A DNA stretch of 64,000 nucleotides from Atopobiaceae bacterium (GCA_017545665.1 JAFWKQ010000121.1:26759-90758); one strand, 5' to 3'; shown: positions 45,667-63,749, counted from the stretch's first letter. Made by a program: numbers and translations. Notes: a model not told the origin generated them from the letters alone.

Positions 45667-45733
45667 ACAAAGGGGACTGTCCCCTTTGTCCCAGTTTGGC
45701 TTTGGGTACAAAGGGGACTGTCCCCTTTGTACC
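45667..45733. repeat. Two tandem GGGGACTGTCCCC palindromes
   Basis: ACAAAGGGGAC-T-GTCCCCTTTGT at 45667-45689 and GGTACAAAGGGGAC-T-GTCCCCTTTGTACC at 45705-45733, 15 bases apart. The second lies immediately upstream of the -10 candidate for the STAS gene. They belong to the dispersed palindrome family. Confidence 0.7.
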
Positions 45734-45780
45734 GTCTGGGATACAATACAGAGTCAGTTTCAGCTACAAAGGAGTCTAAC

Positions 45781-46071
45781 ATGGATATAACATCTACCAC
45801 AGACGGCACCACCACCACACTCGCGCTCGAAGGCTGGCTCGACACCACCACGGCCCCACAGCTTGGCGACGCACTTGCCGAAATCGGTTCCGACTGCACC
45901 GATCTCGTGCTCGACTTTACCGGCCTTGAGTACATCTCCTCGGCTGGCTTGCGCCAAGTCGTGGCAGCGCACAAGAAGATGCATGGCGCACTTAGCGTCA
46001 TTAACGTGTCTGCCGAGGTCATGCAGGTATTTAAGATGGCAGGGTTCGATAAGCGCCTCAGCATCTCCTAG
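45781..46071 (+). CDS. STAS-domain anti-sigma factor antagonist
   Basis: 96 residues from the ATG at 45781, with AAAGGAG seven bases upstream. The STAS fold and the phosphorylatable serine in YISSAGLRQV are present. By analogy with SpoIIAA/RsbV, the unphosphorylated form should bind a serine-kinase anti-sigma factor and free its target. The next gene, 1 base after its stop, encodes a phosphatase fused to a kinase-like domain and is its likely partner. No sigma factor is in the window. Confidence 0.92.
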   Translation: MDITSTTDGTTTTLALEGWLDTTTAPQLGDALAEIGSDCTDLVLDFTGLEYISSAGLRQVVAAHKKMHGALSVINVSAEVMQVFKMAGFDKRLSIS

Positions 46072-46072
46072 C

Positions 46073-48034
46073 ATGAAGCCACGGGAAAAAAGGCACTCCA
46101 TCCTTACGCGATTTACCGTCGTTACGGTAGTCGCGCTTACGCTCGCCTTTTTTACATCGTTTGTATTACTGCACTTCTATAACGTTTGGCAGCTTCGCAA
46201 TGACGGCAACTCGCTTGTCGATTATGCCAAGACCAGGCTCGTAAGCAGCCTTGACGAGATTGACTACGACCAGTGCTTCTCGTCCAGCACCAGTTCGTCC
46301 TATCAGGATTTGCGCATTGCAATGCGCGATGTGTGCGACCAATGCAGCGCCGAAAACCTGTATCTTTACACCGTTGACGAGAACCACACAAAGCGCACGT
46401 ATCTGTTTGCCGTTACCACAAACACCGAAACCGATAAATGGATTAGCGACGTACGTGGTCTTGGGTCTGTTTCCACAGAACCATTTTCGGATCTCGAGTT
46501 GCAGGCGCTCGAGGGCAAAGATCCAAAAGAGCCCGAAACCGTGGACACCGATTTTGGCTATGACCTAAGCTTCTACAGGCGCATAGAGTTGCCCGACAAC
46601 CATGGCTACGCAATCCTTGGACTCGACTACGACTTCGACCTTATAGACACGATCGTAAACGAGGACACCCTCGCGTTTGCGGTGCCCATGGTAGTTGCCG
46701 TATTCGGCATTGCGGGAATTGAGCTTTTGCTGCTCAGGCTCTACATCATAAAGCCCATCCGAGGCGTGTCGGCCAGCATGCGCACGTTTGCCCAAGAGGG
46801 CAAAGCGCCCGAAGAGCCGCTCGAACCCAAGAACAACGACGAGATAGGCGAAATCGTAACCTCATTCAACCAAATGACCACAGACATCGAGCACTACGTT
46901 GCCCACATTGAGGAAATGACGGAAGAGCGCGTGGCTGCGACCACCGAGCTGCAGGTTGCCCAGCGCATCCAACAGAGCCTCGTTCCGTCCATAAGTCACG
47001 AGGAAGGCTTTAGCTACGACGCCTTCGCGTTTGCCCGTACCGCACGAGCCGTGGGCGGCGACTTCTACGACCTTACCCCGCTCGACGACGGAAAGCTGCT
47101 GATCATCGTCGCCGACGTAAGCGGCAAAGGTATAAGCGCCGCGCTGTATATGTCTATGTGTCTGACGCTCTTACACAGCAAGCTACAAGACTTCAAGGAT
47201 CCGGCAGTCGTCCTCAACGAGGCAAACGACATCATTGAGCAAAGCAACACCGAGAACATGTTCGTTACGGTGCTCGCAGGCTTCTTTGACCAGGCTACCG
47301 GCGTCCTTACCTACGCAAATGCCGGCCACACGCCACCCCTGCTCACCAATGGGACCTATCTGGACCCCGATCCAGGCATCGCCCTCGGCCTCTTTGAGGG
47401 AGCCGGAATCGTAAACGAGACGGTGACGCTCAAGCCTGGCGAAGGCATATTGTTCTACACCGACGGAGCCGTCGAGGCAAACAACAGCGATAAGGAGTTC
47501 TTCGGCGAGGATCGGCTGGCCAAGGCAGTCGCTGGGAGCACCTCCGCCGAGGAGGCAGTGCGCGCCGCCGTGGATGCGGTAGACACCTTTGTGGGAGAAA
47601 CCGAGCAATTCGACGACCTCACGCTTTTGGCGCTCTTCGCCAAAGGGGACGAAACGCAATGCTGGAATGCCGATTTGGCGCCAGAGCTCGCATCTTTTCA
47701 AATGATCAGCGAGCACTTGCGAGAGCTGGACGTAAGCAAAGCCGATCTGTCGCGCATTACGCTTGCCTGCGACGAAGCCTTTGCCAACGTGGCAAACTAC
47801 GCGAACGCAACCAGCGTAACCGTAAGCGCCACGCGTTCGAACGATTTGCTCGTCATACGCCTGAGCGATGACGGCACGCCCTTTGACCCCTTGAGCAACG
47901 AACCCGCAGAGCGCGAGTTCGAGGACCTCGAGTTTGGCGGCATGGGCATCAAGTTCATAAAGGAGTCGTGTGACGAGGTCTCGTACGAGTACGCAGAGGG
48001 ACGCAACGTACTCACCATGAGCTTCAACCTGTAG
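46073..48034 (+). CDS. Membrane SpoIIE-type phosphatase fused to an RsbW-like kinase domain
   Basis: 653 residues from the ATG at 46073. An N-terminal helix (about 12-35), an extracellular sensor and a second helix near 205-225 lead into HAMP. The PP2C/SpoIIE domain (about 300-525) keeps GGDFYDL, ADVSGKGISAALYM, YANAGHTPPLL, FYTDGAVEA and DDLTLLAL. The C-terminal 120 residues form a HATPase domain with an N-box (ACDEAFANVANYA), SDDGTPFDP and GGMGIKFI. The protein therefore carries opposing activities on a STAS serine, dephosphorylation and phosphorylation, in one receptor. The STAS gene directly upstream is the likely substrate. Downstream target unknown. Confidence 0.9.
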   Translation: MKPREKRHSILTRFTVVTVVALTLAFFTSFVLLHFYNVWQLRNDGNSLVDYAKTRLVSSLDEIDYDQCFSSSTSSSYQDLRIAMRDVCDQCSAENLYLYTVDENHTKRTYLFAVTTNTETDKWISDVRGLGSVSTEPFSDLELQALEGKDPKEPETVDTDFGYDLSFYRRIELPDNHGYAILGLDYDFDLIDTIVNEDTLAFAVPMVVAVFGIAGIELLLLRLYIIKPIRGVSASMRTFAQEGKAPEEPLEPKNNDEIGEIVTSFNQMTTDIEHYVAHIEEMTEERVAATTELQVAQRIQQSLVPSISHEEGFSYDAFAFARTARAVGGDFYDLTPLDDGKLLIIVADVSGKGISAALYMSMCLTLLHSKLQDFKDPAVVLNEANDIIEQSNTENMFVTVLAGFFDQATGVLTYANAGHTPPLLTNGTYLDPDPGIALGLFEGAGIVNETVTLKPGEGILFYTDGAVEANNSDKEFFGEDRLAKAVAGSTSAEEAVRAAVDAVDTFVGETEQFDDLTLLALFAKGDETQCWNADLAPELASFQMISEHLRELDVSKADLSRITLACDEAFANVANYANATSVTVSATRSNDLLVIRLSDDGTPFDPLSNEPAEREFEDLEFGGMGIKFIKESCDEVSYEYAEGRNVLTMSFNL

Positions 48035-48046
48035 CGTGCGCTCGGC

Positions 48047-48120
48047 GCCCCAACTTAGGGACAGGCCCCAATTTGAGGTTTTGCGCAACCTCAAATTGGG
48101 GCCTGTCCCTAAGTTGGGGC
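48047..48120. terminator. Very long perfect bidirectional hairpin
   Basis: 34-bp perfect arms (48047-48080 with 48087-48120) with a TTGCGC loop, between convergent genes. The core GGGACAGGCCCC matches the hairpin at 5794-5844. It is the longest perfect stem in the window. Confidence 0.7.
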
Positions 48121-48130
48121 CCGTTGCTTG

Positions 48131-50038
48131 CTAGGCGCCACGCTCGGGAAGGACGCCGGAACGGTACGCCCGAAGCAGAGACGAGAGGTCCTCTATCTGC
48201 TCTCGGATGGCGCGACCGTCGTCGGTGTCCGTCACGCGCACGGGGTTGTCCCCACAGTCCACAATAACGGTCTCGTGTGCGCTTGCGATGTCGTAGTTGC
48301 TGGCAAGGGCATCCGCGACGCTGGTAAACGGTCGATGCGCCTTGAGCCTGACTCCAAACGTATCGGAAATGAGCGTATAGCCTGCGATTCCGGTCTTTGC
48401 GTGATAAGCCCTACAGAACCCTCCGTCAATGACCATGAGCCTGCCGTTGGCACGCAGTGGCGTGTCGCCGTCGATTTCGTGAACCGGCGTATGGCCATTT
48501 ACGATGCAGGTATACGGGCCGGTAAGTCCGAACTCTTCCAGCACGCGTAGGGCCACATCCTCGTTACGAGCAAGCTCGAAGTAGGGATCCGACGGCTCGG
48601 CCCACGTGCTCTTGTCCAAGACGTACGCACGCTCAAACGTCTTCATCGTGCGACCCGAAAGCGGCGAGTGGTAGCCACACCACAGGTACCACATCCAGTC
48701 CAGGGCAAGTATGTCGTTGGTGGCCCATGCATAGCGAGCCATGCGGTCCACCTCATCCAAATACGCGCGGCCAGAGAGAAGCTTACCGCCAATCGTCACC
48801 TTCGAGAAGGTGCCGTCCGGGTTCAACGGCACGCAGCCATGGAACAGCAGTCCGTCGTTATGCACGAGGTATACCGATCCATGGTCGTAGAGGAACTGCA
48901 CATGGGTACGCAGGCGATCGGAGTCGGCAAAGGCAGCTACCAGACCGTCCATCACACGTCGCTCCTCTTCCGAGAGCGCGTCTGGATGCTCGGGATCGAG
49001 CGTGGGGAAGTCGCGCGTGGACAGCTCGTAGTCCTTATCGCCAATGCGCACGGTGCCCGCGGCCAAGTCTATGTTGCCAAGCAGGCAACGGTCCTGCATC
49101 TCCCAGTGAGGATGGCGTCTGATGGCCTGTTCCATGAGCTTGAACATGATGACGTTGATGGCCTTCTCGATGCGATGCACACCAGGTTCGTGCTTATACG
49201 TGGCGTCTGCGAACAGCGCCAACTCGCGCAAGGAGATGCCGTACGAGCTCTCCAGCACATCGAGGCTGTTGTAATGGATGGACGTGCGCACCACCTGGGC
49301 AATGCACACCTCGCTGCCGGCCGCGGCTCCCATCCATGCCGCGTCGTGGTTACCCCACTGTATATCCACGTCACCCCGGGCAATAAGCTCGTCCATGATC
49401 CTGTCGGCACGGGTGCCGCGATCGTACACGTCGCCCACGACGTGCAGCTTCGTAACCGCCAGTCGCTTGATGAGCCGCGTGATCGAGCCAATGAAGTCCT
49501 CTGCCGCACCCGTGGCAATGATTGAGTCTATTATGCGCTCATGGTACTCGTGATGCGCAGACTCCTTGCCCAGGCTCACGTGCAGCAGCTCGTCAATAAT
49601 GTAGCCATAGTCCTCAGGCAGCTGCTTGCGAACGCGACTGCGCGTGTAGCTGTCCGCAAGCACACGCGCCAGATTCATAAGGTTCTTGAGAGTCTTGTCG
49701 TACCACTCGGTGCTCACCTTACCAGCACGATGAAGCAGCGCGAGCTTCTCGTCGGGATAGTAGATGAGGGTGCAGAGCTCGGCACGTGCGCGCTCGTCGA
49801 GCATCATGCCAAATTTCGAATCGCCAAACAAGAAGCTCACCCATTCGCGAATCACACCCGAGCAATTGTTGAGGATATGCGTAAACGCCTCAAGCTCGCC
49901 GTGGATGTCGCTCATGAAGTGCTCGGTGGCACACGGCAGGTTCAGAATGGCTTCAAGATTAATGATTTCGGTATATGCTGCCTGACGCGTGGGGAACTGC
50001 TGCGAGAGCAATCGCAGGTATTTGAGGTCGTCTTCCAT
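48131..50038 (-). CDS. fbp: Fructose-1,6-bisphosphatase, class III
   Basis: 635 residues, normal for the Firmicutes-type class III enzyme. The calcineurin-like metallophosphatase motifs are intact: FMSDIHGELEAF, VGDVYDRGTRADRI, WGNHDAAWMGAAAG and VNGHTPVHE. It converts fructose 1,6-bisphosphate to fructose 6-phosphate in gluconeogenesis. The start MEDDLKYLRLL has GAGGAG upstream. It is monocistronic and converges with the phosphatase gene at the hairpin 48047-48120. Confidence 0.95.
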   Translation of the reverse strand: MEDDLKYLRLLSQQFPTRQAAYTEIINLEAILNLPCATEHFMSDIHGELEAFTHILNNCSGVIREWVSFLFGDSKFGMMLDERARAELCTLIYYPDEKLALLHRAGKVSTEWYDKTLKNLMNLARVLADSYTRSRVRKQLPEDYGYIIDELLHVSLGKESAHHEYHERIIDSIIATGAAEDFIGSITRLIKRLAVTKLHVVGDVYDRGTRADRIMDELIARGDVDIQWGNHDAAWMGAAAGSEVCIAQVVRTSIHYNSLDVLESSYGISLRELALFADATYKHEPGVHRIEKAINVIMFKLMEQAIRRHPHWEMQDRCLLGNIDLAAGTVRIGDKDYELSTRDFPTLDPEHPDALSEEERRVMDGLVAAFADSDRLRTHVQFLYDHGSVYLVHNDGLLFHGCVPLNPDGTFSKVTIGGKLLSGRAYLDEVDRMARYAWATNDILALDWMWYLWCGYHSPLSGRTMKTFERAYVLDKSTWAEPSDPYFELARNEDVALRVLEEFGLTGPYTCIVNGHTPVHEIDGDTPLRANGRLMVIDGGFCRAYHAKTGIAGYTLISDTFGVRLKAHRPFTSVADALASNYDIASAHETVIVDCGDNPVRVTDTDDGRAIREQIEDLSSLLRAYRSGVLPERGA

Positions 50039-50342
50039 AGTAGTCTCCTCGCCGTGTTACCAAAGTCTGAGCGATTGAATAGCGCCCTACCACGATACCA
50101 CACGCAGCCGTACGCCATACGTGACCTGCCATAGAGTCTATTCCCGCAAACCCCTGGCCGCTACTGATCACACCGCCGCGTCCTATGGTTCGACGGGAAT
50201 TGAGGACGACGCCTACAAGTACTTTCGTGCTCTATTCTAAATACAACAATCCATGCGGTCATGTCCAACGCGCAGCCGGAACACCCGCGCATTCAAAAAC
50301 GGAGACCGAGACCCGAACAAGTGTAAATTTCCGCCATTATTT
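50039..50342. other. Intergenic sequence upstream of fbp
   Basis: Contains the leader of fbp and no gene that I can support. A lone ACCCGAACAAGTG at about 50311-50323 is an outlying arm of the R3 repeat family that follows. Confidence 0.3.
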
Positions 50343-50604
50343 TCCCCAAAACGACGTTTGTTCGGGTTTCGTCTCGTCGCAATCCGAACAAAAGTCGTTT
50401 TGGGGATTTTTTTGCCTCGTTTTTCCGTTTGTTCGGGTTTTGGCTCCGTTGCCGATTCCCTGGGGAGTCCCAAAAACCGAACAAACGGCATTTTTGAGAA
50501 TTTTTGCTCCAATTTTTCCGTTTGTTCGGGTTTCGTGTGGACCAAAACCGAACAAACGTCGTTTTGCAGAATTTCCGCCCTGTTTTTTCCGTTTATTCGG
50601 GTTT
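50343..50604. repeat. Hairpin array R3, copy 2
   Basis: At least three hairpins in a row: 50343-50406 (CCCCAAAACGACG outer arm), 50422-50491 and 50514-50563, plus a lone arm at 50588-50604. Each has arms of the type CCGTTTGTTCGGGTTTT and the complement AAAACCGAACAAACGG, with variable loops. The type is the same as 35511-35675. Confidence 0.8.
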
Positions 50605-50747
50605 TGGGCAGCAAACGTCCACCATGCTGCCCCCCACCTCACGCATCTCCATGCCCTTTCGGGCCACTCACGGTCACGCTGCCCTCAAGTCACGAAACAT
50701 AATCAGAAAACCGCTTAGGGAAGGCAAATTTTATCCCTACGAATTCG

Positions 50748-52448
50748 TCATGCCCCACGAGTCCCCAATGGTTCGGGCCTGCCAAACAGGTAACCCTGCA
50801 TCATGTCGCAGCCGACTTCCCGAAGGAAGTCGCGCTGTGTTTTGGTCTCCACGCCTTCCACCAACGTACGTATGCCAATACTCTTTGCCATCGATATTAC
50901 CGACGCGACGATCGTCTTCGAGCGATCGTTTTCCTCCAGGTCGCGAAGGAATTCCATATCGACTTTGAGCACGTCAAACTCGTAGTCCTTGAGCAGGTTA
51001 AGCGAGCTGTAGCCGCAACCGAAGTCGTCCATCCACACCTCGAAGCCAGCATCGCGGAAGCGGTCCATATCGAGGCGCAGGTTGGAATGCTGGTCGAGCG
51101 CGCTCTCGGTTACCTCCACCGCCAGCAGGCTGTGGGGAACCTCCCACCGCTCGCACGACTCCTCCACCACCGAAACGATGTCACACAGCTCGAAGTCAAG
51201 CCGCGAAAGGTTTACACTGGCCGGCACGTAGGGCAGGCCGTTGCGCAAACAATGGCTTAGATATCGACATACGTCATCCACGACGCACGTATCGAGCTTG
51301 TGGATGAGGTGCGCGTCCTCGAGCGTAGGGATAAACAGCGCTGGCGAAAGCAGCCCGCGATCGGGATCGTCCCACCGCGCAAGCGCTTCGAACCCACATT
51401 GGGCTCCCGTGGCCGCATCAACCACGGGCTGGGCAAAGGTCTTGATCCAACCACCCGAAACAGCCTGCTCGGCATTGTGCGCCACATACCGACGGGTAAA
51501 CAGACGCTCCCTAAGATCATCGTCAAAGTTGTGATAGGCAATATCAAAGCGACCTTTTACGCTCTCGCATGCCAGCTTGGCGCAATCGACCGCCACATAT
51601 GCCGAAGTCACCTCAGGCACCAGCTCAAAGACCCCACACTTTATCTCAGGCGCAAAAGCAGCGCGATGTCCCCGCACACGCTCGTGGATTGCGGCAAACG
51701 TGCGCGCAACATCGGGTGAGCTGGTGAGCACCGCAAAGCGATCTACCGACAGGTGGGCGGCAAGGTCGTTGGGAAACGCCCGCGCAATCTCCTTTGCCAC
51801 AAAGAGCAACAACTCGTCTCCTGCCGCATGGTCAAACGCGCGGTTATAAGACTTAAAGTCATCGATGTCCATGTAGAGCAACAGGATCTGGTTTTCGGAT
51901 GCTTCAATATTATTGAGCACATCCTGAAGGAGCTCGAAGAATCGATCGGTTTTAAGTAACCCCGTAAAAGGATCAAGGTGTTTGAGCTGCTCGTGCGAGA
52001 GAAACTCGATGCCCGTAGCCTCCAGGCTCTGCCAAATGTCGAGCTCGTCACCCGTCAAAAAGGCAGCGGGACAATCCACATGGTTCATATAGGCCAGAAG
52101 GTCGGAAGCGGCATCGTTCACGAACGATCGCAGCGCACGCTCGCTCATGGCTCCCACCCTCACGCGCAGCGGCACATCGGACGTCCTCACGGTGGCAAGC
52201 TCACGTGCGCCTTCGGTCATATGGCCAATGGCGGCAAGAAACTCCTCGCGCGGCAAGGCGTCGAGGCGCAGCAGCAACGTATCGTCCCCAAAACGGCGCA
52301 TGTGCCCTGGGTCGACCCCACACGAGACGGCAAAGGCACGCAGGCGCTCAATAGCCGCCTCGCCTTCCTCCGCACCATGCGTCGCACATATGTCCTCGTA
52401 GTTCGAGATGCTCAGGACCGCAACCTGTCTTGGTGGCACCACGCCCAT
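50748..52448 (-). CDS. Soluble EAL phosphodiesterase with two degenerate GGDEF-like domains
   Basis: 566 residues from the ATG at 52448 (MGVVPPRQVAVLSISNYED), with GAGAGG nine bases upstream; an ATG at 52457 is possible, and the longer frame to 52694 reads through a DNA repeat and is rejected. Residues about 1-145 and 165-310 both look like GGDEF folds without the catalytic motif (RFGDD and LSVDRF in its place). The EAL domain (about 330-566) keeps GFEALARW, DDFGCGYSSLNLL, VEGVETKTQ and MQGYLFGRP. It should hydrolyse c-di-GMP, perhaps with the degenerate domains as GTP or c-di-GMP sensors. No membrane segment is seen. Confidence 0.85.
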   Translation of the reverse strand: MGVVPPRQVAVLSISNYEDICATHGAEEGEAAIERLRAFAVSCGVDPGHMRRFGDDTLLLRLDALPREEFLAAIGHMTEGARELATVRTSDVPLRVRVGAMSERALRSFVNDAASDLLAYMNHVDCPAAFLTGDELDIWQSLEATGIEFLSHEQLKHLDPFTGLLKTDRFFELLQDVLNNIEASENQILLLYMDIDDFKSYNRAFDHAAGDELLLFVAKEIARAFPNDLAAHLSVDRFAVLTSSPDVARTFAAIHERVRGHRAAFAPEIKCGVFELVPEVTSAYVAVDCAKLACESVKGRFDIAYHNFDDDLRERLFTRRYVAHNAEQAVSGGWIKTFAQPVVDAATGAQCGFEALARWDDPDRGLLSPALFIPTLEDAHLIHKLDTCVVDDVCRYLSHCLRNGLPYVPASVNLSRLDFELCDIVSVVEESCERWEVPHSLLAVEVTESALDQHSNLRLDMDRFRDAGFEVWMDDFGCGYSSLNLLKDYEFDVLKVDMEFLRDLEENDRSKTIVASVISMAKSIGIRTLVEGVETKTQRDFLREVGCDMMQGYLFGRPEPLGTRGA

Positions 52449-52551
52449 CTTCGCCATCCTCTCGCTCGGATGAGTCAAGTATATGCGAGAAGGCCATCGA
52501 TTTGTGCACAAGGGTGAGCGGCGGACATGCCTGCGTTCAGTTGGGCCCCCT

Positions 52552-52711
52552 CGCCCCTCGCCCATGCCGGCTCGCATGCGGCTCCGCGCTCGCTTCGTGA
52601 GTCGCCGCATACAGGACGGGACAATCGGTCTGCCGTTCGCGCCCCTCGCCCATGCCGGCTCGCATGCGGCTCCGCGCTCGCTTCGCTCGCTCACTTCGTG
52701 AGTCGCCGCAT
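52552..52711. repeat. Direct repeat upstream of the EAL gene
   Basis: Copy 1 (52552-52610) and copy 2 (52640-52711) share CGCCCCTCGCCCATGCCGGC through CTTCGTGAGTCGCCGCAT; copy 2 carries a 13-bp insertion. The repeat is self-complementary in part (CGGCTCGCATGCGG). Confidence 0.65.
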
Positions 52712-52726
52712 GCGAGCCGTCATGGG

Positions 52727-52741
52727 CGCGGACCGAAAAGT
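52727..52741 (-). repeat. ACTTTTCGG-family fragment
   Basis: CGCGGACCGAAAAGT is the reverse complement of ACTTTTCGGTCCGCG, the core of the repeats at 19957-20156. The context (GAAAAGT then ACCCG) also resembles 30497-30512. Confidence 0.5.
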
Positions 52742-52757
52742 AGACCCGAACGCAAGC

Positions 52758-52797
52758 GGGGTGCCGGACCCGCGCTCGTTCGCGGATCCAACACCCC
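52758..52797 (-). terminator. Hairpin after the NRPS gene
   Basis: GGGGTG and CACCCC with inner CGCG pairing form an imperfect stem about 27 bases after the NRPS stop. No U-tract is present; a terminator role is inferred from position. Confidence 0.45.
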
Positions 52798-52823
52798 TCT
52801 AAGACGTGCTTAGCTTATGTTCC

Positions 52824-61967
<9,144 letters not shown>

Positions 61968-62015
61968 ATGCGTTCCCCTTTTCTCGCGGCTGAAGCCTTG
62001 CTTCTTAGTCGCCAA

Positions 62016-63713
62016 TTATGCCTTAAAATTAATCATCATTCTGTTGAGCGTATTGAACTCAGAACGGATGCACTCGCCATATACGTGGGCAAGTTCCTCC
62101 TCGTCCGACTCTTCGGCATGCTCAGCCGCAAAGAGCTTGGTTTTCTCCGCATAGCGAACAATGGCGGCCTTGTCACCGTTTTCGCGCTGTAGGATGGTGA
62201 GCGAGCTGAGCGGCGGCTTTTCGTCGTTGGCAATGGCCTCAAGGAAGGGTGCGATGAGCTTGTTGTGCACGATGCTCGCCTGCTCGGAATCGAGCATCTC
62301 TGCCGCCTGGCTCTCCCACTGCTCAACCTGTGCCGGCTCGGCATGGCCGCCAGCAAGCACGAGCACGTTCTCCGGATACATCTTTACGAAGCCTCGCGTA
62401 AGCTTGCCCACCAACAGGAGGAACGTGCAGCTGCAGGCAGCCGACAGCATGGCGCCATACCAAGGCGCGTTCATGGGAACAACCCGCGCAAGAAGCAACG
62501 TAGAGCCAATGTTTACCACGATCTGTATGGCATAGCTTATGTTTGCCAACGGCTCGCGCTCTGTTGCCGAAAGATAGTTCACCAGCGAATCGTTGGTAAA
62601 CGTAAGAAGCGCGTTAAGGCACACAATGCGTATGGCAAAGGGCAGCGACTCCAGCATTACGGGATCGTTGACCGCAAACAGGGCCATAAACAACTGTGGG
62701 AACAAAATGATAAGAATGATAATGGGCCCCAGAATCATGAGGCCCGTGCGATACATCGACCGCTTTACCAGCAAGGTGCCACATTTGTTCTCCTCGCCAA
62801 AATAGGACGAAGCAAGCGGCATTACCGGCTCGCTCGCCGACGCCGTAAAGATGGTGAGGAACAGCACAAGGTTGTCGATTACCGCCGAGTTGCCCAAGCC
62901 TGAGGTGCCGCTCTCGTGGGCAAGCACCAGGTTTTGCACGAGCATCTGTATGGCAAACATCGCGTACATAATGGCCATGGGCGTGCCAGGCTTCACGATT
63001 GAGAGCATGCTGGGGTCGCCCTCTTTCTTGCGCGGTGGCACAAAGCGGCACAGGCTACCCTTCTTCTTAAAGTGCCTAATAAACATAAGGCAGGCAACCA
63101 GCTGGCCAAACACCATGGAGAACGCACTCGCCCCAATGCCCATATGGAAGACCTCGAGCAAAACGAGGTTGCCCACCACGTTGATTACCGCCGCGGTAAC
63201 GCTTGCCACAAGCACCAGCATGGGGTCGTTGTCGTCGGTAAACAGGTAATCGCCGGCAAACATCATAACCGTTGGCAGCGAACCAGCGAGTATTACAAAC
63301 AAGTATTCGCGTGCATAGCCAATGTTCTCGGGCGTGGCACGCAGAAAGTGGAGTATGGGATCGGAAAATATCGCCAAGATTGCGGCCAAGACAACGGTTG
63401 TGGCGGCCAATGCGATAGCGGTTCTGGTAAAGGCCCGCGCGGCCAAGTCCTTGTCTCCGGACCCCGAATACTTGGAAACGGTTATGCCGCAGCCCACGCC
63501 GCCAAGCGCGCCGATTGCGCTAAACACCAAGTTGATAGGCTCCACCGTGCTCAGCGACGAGAACGGCACCTCTCCTAGGCTCTGTGAGATGCAGATTCCG
63601 CCTATCATGGGCGAGAGCTGGCCAAACACCAAGCCGATCATGGCAGGTATCATGTAGCGAAAGCCGCTTTTATGTATGAGCTGGTTCTCGGGATGATAGT
63701 CAATGCGCTTCAT
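62016..63713 (-). CDS. MATE-family efflux transporter with C-terminal extension
   Basis: 565 residues. About 12 hydrophobic helices in residues 15-450, with typical MATE segments (MIPAMIGLVFGQLSPMIGGI, LGGVGCGITVSKYSGSGD, MFAGDYLFTDDNDPMLVLVA). MATE proteins exchange drugs or metabolites for Na+ or H+. It is longer than usual: the last 110 residues form a charged soluble tail of unknown fold. It is the first gene of the operon with the NRPS, so export of the NRPS product or self-protection is the likely role; that link is inference. Confidence 0.9.
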   Translation of the reverse strand: MKRIDYHPENQLIHKSGFRYMIPAMIGLVFGQLSPMIGGICISQSLGEVPFSSLSTVEPINLVFSAIGALGGVGCGITVSKYSGSGDKDLAARAFTRTAIALAATTVVLAAILAIFSDPILHFLRATPENIGYAREYLFVILAGSLPTVMMFAGDYLFTDDNDPMLVLVASVTAAVINVVGNLVLLEVFHMGIGASAFSMVFGQLVACLMFIRHFKKKGSLCRFVPPRKKEGDPSMLSIVKPGTPMAIMYAMFAIQMLVQNLVLAHESGTSGLGNSAVIDNLVLFLTIFTASASEPVMPLASSYFGEENKCGTLLVKRSMYRTGLMILGPIIILIILFPQLFMALFAVNDPVMLESLPFAIRIVCLNALLTFTNDSLVNYLSATEREPLANISYAIQIVVNIGSTLLLARVVPMNAPWYGAMLSAACSCTFLLLVGKLTRGFVKMYPENVLVLAGGHAEPAQVEQWESQAAEMLDSEQASIVHNKLIAPFLEAIANDEKPPLSSLTILQRENGDKAAIVRYAEKTKLFAAEHAEESDEEELAHVYGECIRSEFNTLNRMMINFKA

Positions 63714-63749
63714 GCTGTCTCCAAACTACTTTGATATTGCGCAAGGACC

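Noticed and set aside
50185..50718. Peptides with repeated NPNKR or FVRV-like motifs
   Set aside because: These arise on both strands from the TTTGTTCGGG hairpins; codon pattern and starts do not support genes. The same applies to 35393-35883.
52449..52694. N-terminal extension of the EAL protein
   Set aside because: The extra residues are encoded by a self-complementary DNA repeat and lack similarity to any domain; a good ribosome-binding site supports the start at 52448.
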